Shown: piece after piece, positions 29,911 to 33,679 of the stretch
Position numbering within the stretch: the first letter of the stretch is position 1
Layout of the letters: every line of letters begins with the position of its first letter
Notes under the pieces: generated by a model
Told to the model about the DNA's origin: nothing
The model's database searches: none
Seen by the model: only the letters and a program-made list of their open reading frames with translations
Translations under genes and position numbers: made by a program
Origin: Clostridiaceae bacterium
Lineage (GTDB): Bacteria > Bacillota > Clostridia > DSM-8532
Direction: 5' to 3'
Length of the DNA stretch: 33,679 bases
Assembly (NCBI GenBank): GCA_012522505.1
Contig: JAAYKJ010000239.1
Coordinates: 1 to 33,679 of the forward strand

Positions 29911-32808
29911 TTACTCAATAGGTCTCAGAAAATCTTCTCCATTAATTCTCGTGTTTAAGTCTTCGCTAACAATGTGAGCATTATCCCCTGACTCGTAGAA
30001 GATCCAGCCCCCTGCTATTCCAAAGTCATGGACATTTCCTTCAAGGGATACTGCTTCAATAACTCCTGTATCACAATTTATTCTATACAACCGATTTTCA
30101 TCTTCTTCATTTTCAAAATATACATACCCTTTTGAAACCGTATAAGCCATGCGATATCCTTTGTTAAACCAATCTTCGCCGCTAATACCCTGGCTCGTTT
30201 TATCAGTCAAACTAATTCGCATTAATTGACCAGTATCATAATCAAATCCATATACCCATCCATCATCTACAACGCACTGAAACAGGTTGAAATCTGGAAT
30301 AACAACTTGGTCTTCGGACATATCTGGTCTCATCTTGTTATATGCGTTCTGTTCCAGATCCCTATAATAGATCCAGCCATCATAAAGGAAAGGCTCGTTC
30401 TTATCCTCATAATACGTATAACTATCTTCGATATCGTTTATATCAAAATGGTATATGCCCTCGAAGTCTACAAGCAGTCTATTGTTATAAAAGACAATCG
30501 GTGAATCTTCGCCAATGGCCTCTATCACAATTCTTTGATTCGACCCGTCTTTCTTAACTCCAGATATCTGAAACTCTCCATAAGTATATATGATCTCATC
30601 ATGCCACACATTAATGAAGTGAGGAGATTCAGAACAGATAAATGTATTCTCGGTTAAATCGGGTTTAATTTTATAGAGTTCATCTGAATATGGATTGCAA
30701 TAATAAATCCATTGGCCATCATATGTGTAAAGACCGCCCCGAAGTATATTCCTTGTGCTGTAAACAAAGTGTTCATTTGCTGCCGGAGTTGTCTGTGTTT
30801 CAGGTTTATCCTCATTGTCTCCAATCGTTACTGTTTTGCTAGCTTTTAACCCTCTGAAATTGACTGTAACAGTGAACTCCCGGTAATCTGTTCCAATGTC
30901 TTTCTTGTCAAAATACAAGATGTTACCGTCCTTAAGGCATCCAGCCGCGAAGAGATCATTGGGGATCATGATACTGCAATCCAGGTTTTTTGTTATATTG
31001 CGGGGAATACCCAATGAATCGACAGCAATCACCTTGATGGGCATTTCTGTATCATATTCTATTTGTTCGGGCACTTCCAGAGAGATGCCTGTATATCTCT
31101 CCCAATACTCATGGCTGGTACCTTCAATCTCTATCATCCTCATTTCTTCCAAAGAGCGATAGAACCGAACTCCTGCTGGGTTCGCATCATCATCGTTCCT
31201 CCAGGTATATGTCCCAGTGCCATATGAGAAATCGAACATCTCATAAACTCCAACCAGAGTCTTTTTTGGATAACGCCTTATTGTCATGTAAATGTCTGTT
31301 TGCTGCTTTCTTAACGATCCATCCGGGTTCCGAAATAGCATCATATTATTGGGATAATTATTATCGTAGATGTATAGGTAAAAAAGATCTGTATCATTTT
31401 TATCCTGCTCCAATTTATAGGCGTTAACAGCGTGTCCTCCAATACCCCCATCCAAGGATACATGAATGATCTGATTTTTCTTGAACAAATCAGCAATTTC
31501 ACGTATCTTGGAGAACTCATTATTCAGTTTATAATTGCTTAGTGCTGATACTGCGCTGTCATAAAGGGTAGTTTTATTGGACCACAACCAGTAATTTGAG
31601 AGACATTTTAGTAGCTCCTGGTCGGGCTGTGAAATATCAGATATATTAACCGTTGTATAACTCTCCTGAGGCTCCCCCTTTGAATCATAATTTGTTATAG
31701 CAGCATCTGTGACTTTATATCTAAATGGGGTTTTGTCTTTAAAAATGACATCGTATTCTTCTGATTTTGTATCAAATGCCGGAGCAGCCTTTATTTCACC
31801 AATTATAGGTATTGAAAGCGTATTTTTGTTCATCTTTCTGCTGGGATTCATGCCATTGTAAATTTGATTGGTAGCAAATGCAAACCCTGAACAAATGCCA
31901 TCAGGAGAGCAATCCAGTGGCATATTACTAAAGGAAAAAGAATGTTTATCTATCTGAAAACCTGAATTCGCAATATATCCTGGTTGATAATCCATATCTT
32001 CGTTCGTATTATTTACGGTATGCTTCTTTATGTTGTGGAATAATCCTTTAATCCATTCTTCTATTTTGGAGATAGAATCTTTCGCGATTACGACAGGTTT
32101 TCCTGACAGAACTTCATCGAAGTTAATTTCAAGTTGCTGGGGATCTTTTGTAACATCGTTCCACAGTTCTACCTTGCCCGATAAGCTATTATAAAAATAG
32201 ACATACACTTCCTTGGGTTGGAAAGCACTTAAGTCTATCTTAACCTTACCTAAAAAATCATACAGACGGAATGGTGGTATGATTGGAGTCAGGTTATTGA
32301 AAGCCTCGCCATTATAACCTGAAAATATATACAGGGTTTCTGAATTGATATCTTCTGGAATCAGCTGAATTTCATCTGATATCCTTATCGTCTCCAGTGT
32401 ATCGTTTTGTATCGGTGAGTTGATGGATAGATGTTTCGTAATTTTTGCATAATCTGATATGCCATCGTCTGCGGTCGACCACTTCAAGGGATCGCTATCA
32501 TAAATATTGATTTCTTCATAATCACTGATTCCATCACCATCGCTATCTTCTGTATATGGGCTAAGGCCTAAGTCAATCTCTTCTTTGTTAGCGATACCGT
32601 CTTTGTCGATATCTGCAACAATAAAGTCTTCGGGAAGATTTTTCAGCAGTTCCTCATACACTTCTTTGTCATAACGAATCACCAATGGTTGTTCCGGGAA
32701 CTGAGCATCTGACATGGATGCGAGAGTCTTTGGTTGATTTAAGAAGTATATCCCGGCAACAGCTAAAATCATAATTAAGATAATTGCTGGAATGATTATT
32801 TTTTTCAT
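29911..32808 (-). CDS. Large exported protein: Ca-binding-like repeats, cysteine-peptidase-like core, DUF5050-like propeller
   Basis: The 965-residue protein has an N-terminal signal anchor (about 4-22). Residues 66-120 carry three Asp/Asn-rich calcium-loop-like repeats ('DIDKDGIANKEE', 'DSDGDGISDYEE', then a weaker 'ADDGISDYAK'), like thrombospondin type-3 or dockerin loops. The central part has 'PDGICSGFAFA' (Cys306), 'GGIGGHAVNAYKL' (His459) and 'YIYDNNYP' (Asp482/Asn483) in the order Cys-His-Asp/Asn expected of a papain-like or C39-like cysteine peptidase. A bacterial Ig-like region spans about 595-670. From about 690 to the end, repeated 'DGWIYY' and 'LYKIKPD' strands form a DUF5050-type beta-propeller. 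Probably a surface or secreted enzyme; the substrate is unknown. It is convergent with the RlaP pair. Confidence 0.72.
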   Translation of the reverse strand: MKKIIIPAIILIMILAVAGIYFLNQPKTLASMSDAQFPEQPLVIRYDKEVYEELLKNLPEDFIVADIDKDGIANKEEIDLGLSPYTEDSDGDGISDYEEINIYDSDPLKWSTADDGISDYAKITKHLSINSPIQNDTLETIRISDEIQLIPEDINSETLYIFSGYNGEAFNNLTPIIPPFRLYDFLGKVKIDLSAFQPKEVYVYFYNSLSGKVELWNDVTKDPQQLEINFDEVLSGKPVVIAKDSISKIEEWIKGLFHNIKKHTVNNTNEDMDYQPGYIANSGFQIDKHSFSFSNMPLDCSPDGICSGFAFATNQIYNGMNPSRKMNKNTLSIPIIGEIKAAPAFDTKSEEYDVIFKDKTPFRYKVTDAAITNYDSKGEPQESYTTVNISDISQPDQELLKCLSNYWLWSNKTTLYDSAVSALSNYKLNNEFSKIREIADLFKKNQIIHVSLDGGIGGHAVNAYKLEQDKNDTDLFYLYIYDNNYPNNMMLFRNPDGSLRKQQTDIYMTIRRYPKKTLVGVYEMFDFSYGTGTYTWRNDDDANPAGVRFYRSLEEMRMIEIEGTSHEYWERYTGISLEVPEQIEYDTEMPIKVIAVDSLGIPRNITKNLDCSIMIPNDLFAAGCLKDGNILYFDKKDIGTDYREFTVTVNFRGLKASKTVTIGDNEDKPETQTTPAANEHFVYSTRNILRGGLYTYDGQWIYYCNPYSDELYKIKPDLTENTFICSESPHFINVWHDEIIYTYGEFQISGVKKDGSNQRIVIEAIGEDSPIVFYNNRLLVDFEGIYHFDINDIEDSYTYYEDKNEPFLYDGWIYYRDLEQNAYNKMRPDMSEDQVVIPDFNLFQCVVDDGWVYGFDYDTGQLMRISLTDKTSQGISGEDWFNKGYRMAYTVSKGYVYFENEEDENRLYRINCDTGVIEAVSLEGNVHDFGIAGGWIFYESGDNAHIVSEDLNTRINGEDFLRPIE

Positions 32809-33117
32809 TTCACAACCCCAAAAGAGATATTTTCTTTATCTTTAATAGTATTATTATATCTGGGGGTATATTAATATTTATTGCTTTTTGTACCATATTT
32901 TTGAGCCAATGATTTTAGCCTGCTCACATCTGGCAGTCTCCAACATTGACCAAGTGCGTAATCTACCTAAGTATACTCCCGCACAGTTTCCTTGATACTC
33001 CTTCACGCTGCCTTATACTCCAACACATTTCCTGGGAGGGGGGTGCAAACTCATCGTTATCATTCGGAGGTAAATTTCGGAACTTAGGTAAAAAAGGCTG
33101 GCACGAGAATTTTACTC
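32809..33117. other. Gene-poor stretch with three GGAGTAT direct repeats
   Basis: No convincing gene. On the minus strand the heptamer GGAGTAT occurs three times (32973-32979, 32995-33001 and 33015-33021), spaced 22 and 20 bases apart, i.e. about two helical turns. A 43-codon frame (32886-33014, minus) beginning GTG-AAG has an AAGG before it but weak codon bias. The AT-rich 32850-32880 part could hold the exoprotein promoter, but no clear -35 is seen. Confidence 0.35.
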
Positions 33118-33309
33118 TTAACTATCTGTATGATACCTATAGTCAGAGTCTATCATTTCATCTTTACCCAATACAGGTATACCTAATTGATCTGACCAGT
33201 ATTTTTCTTTTTCATATGAAGTTGTTTCGTCATAAGGTGTTGCATCAACAAGGCATTCATGTGGCTCAACATCACCATTCAATGTATAATGACTATAAAA
33301 GTATTGAAG
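33118..33309 (-). pseudogene. C-terminal gene fragment without a start
   Basis: This 63-codon frame runs from one stop codon to the next with strongly gene-like codon use. It reads '...DVEPHECLVDATPYDETTS' and 'YWSDQLGIPVLGKDEMIDSD', and ends at a natural TAA (33118-33120). No start codon with a ribosome binding site exists, and the frame upstream is closed by TAA at 33310. It looks like the tail of a protein whose head was lost. Family not recognised. Confidence 0.45.
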
Positions 33310-33377
33310 TTATCACCAACGATGATACAAGAATCATCGAAATAAAAAATATAACAGCCATTAAACCTTTAGTATAA
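33282..33377 (+). pseudogene. Short plus-strand gene-tail fragment
   Basis: The last about 31 codons of a plus-strand frame, 'NDYKSIEVITNDDTRIIEI' and 'KNITAIKPLV' then TAA, have a purine-N-pyrimidine codon rhythm much more gene-like than the frame before them, and no ribosome binding site. It abuts the minus-strand fragment at 33118-33309 head to head, as if two truncated genes had been joined at about 33290. Family not recognised; low confidence. Confidence 0.3.
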
Positions 33378-33428
33378 AGGCTCAAACTTTTCAACGATTC
33401 CAAACGGGTACCCCAAAGTATTGAATCA

Positions 33429-33674
33429 TTATGTACATACCGCCTGCATAGCATGCGGTATTGCCATCTTTCGACGGTTTAAAGCAATAATTTGCTCTGC
33501 GGTTCGTACAATGCTACCGGTCTGAATGATATTTGTGCCAATGATGTAGCCTATGCCCACCAACACAAAGATAAGCATAGCAATGTGAAATGCAGTCGTA
33601 TGAACTTCGTAATTATCATATCGATAAGGGTGGAATACTACGGGCTCTGCAAAATCAGAGAGAACCTTTACCTG
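33429..33674 (-). pseudogene. Membrane-protein fragment at the right edge
   Basis: The 81-codon frame has gene-like codon use and reads '...DFAEPVVFHPYRYDNYEVHT', then a membrane helix 'IAMLIFVLVGIGYIIGT' and a basic helix 'RTAEQIIALNRRKMAIPHA', ending at TAA (33429-33431). It is closed upstream by TGA at the window edge and has no usable start ahead of the conserved-looking part, so it appears frame-shifted or truncated. It could continue in another frame outside the window. Family not recognised. Confidence 0.4.
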
Positions 33675-33679
33675 TCATG

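Noticed and set aside
32946-33281. First part of a 143-codon plus-strand frame at the right end
   Set aside because: Codon use is poor before about 33282 and the opposite strand (33118-33309) is more gene-like; only the tail was kept as a possible fragment.
1-33679. CRISPR arrays, tRNA or rRNA genes, complete insertion sequences
   Set aside because: No regularly spaced repeats, no cloverleaf-like sequences or rRNA landmarks noticed, and no transposase motif in any convincing frame.

Overview
The window reads as a chromosome segment of an AT-rich, endospore-forming Bacillota, most likely a member of the Clostridia. The evidence is a set of spore genes (a sleB-type cortex hydrolase, a cwlD-type amidase and a GerMN lipoprotein), Gram-positive style ribosome binding sites and sigma-A promoters, and clostridial families such as DUF1934/YwiB, YkuK, DUF4367 anti-sigma proteins and a thioredoxin-reductase-like flavoprotein without an NADPH site. 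I cannot name the species. There is no rRNA, tRNA, CRISPR array or complete insertion sequence.

Layout. 1-3.7 kb (minus): an ABC exporter (ATPase plus large permease) with a DUF4097 protein behind it. 3.7-8.6 kb (minus): a SEC-C protein and the ddl-murI-ywiB-argS run. This links D-Ala-D-Ala and D-Glu supply for the cell wall to arginyl-tRNA synthetase, but argS carries an in-frame TAA. 8.6-10.9 kb: a GerMN lipoprotein with a sigma-E-like promoter, a small HTH protein (plus) and the unusual flavoprotein. 10.9-12.8 kb (plus): three unknown small genes behind a sigma-K-like promoter, followed by sleB. 12.8-19.1 kb (minus): a degenerate VanW protein, a PRC-barrel protein, a membrane/TPR-like protein, a cwlD amidase with a small partner, a membrane protein and a REC-GGDEF regulator. 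19.4-21.5 kb (minus): ykuK and pncB, the latter with an in-frame TAG and a start 204 bases upstream of its longest open frame. 21.6-24.1 kb: a cytosolic PAS histidine kinase. 24.3-26.3 kb: a secreted protein and an ECF sigma/anti-sigma pair. 26.4-27.7 kb: a thioredoxin/CcdA pair. 27.9-29.8 kb (plus): a tandem pair of RlaP/YcgL-type nucleotidyltransferases. 29.9-32.8 kb (minus): a 965-residue exported protein combining calcium-binding-like repeats, a cysteine-peptidase-like core and a DUF5050-like propeller. 32.8-33.7 kb: decayed gene fragments.

The observations most worth a second look are: (1) two housekeeping genes, argS and pncB, each broken by one stop codon exactly where a tyrosine is expected, in a window that otherwise uses TAA, TAG and TGA as ordinary stops; (2) the tandem RlaP pair on its own promoter, a possible RNA-repair or conflict module; (3) the NADPH-site-less TrxR-like protein; (4) a 49-bp near-perfect palindrome flanked by perfect 8-bp direct repeats; and (5) the uncharacterised three-gene operon next to sleB. 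All function calls come from reading the translated sequence; no database search was run.
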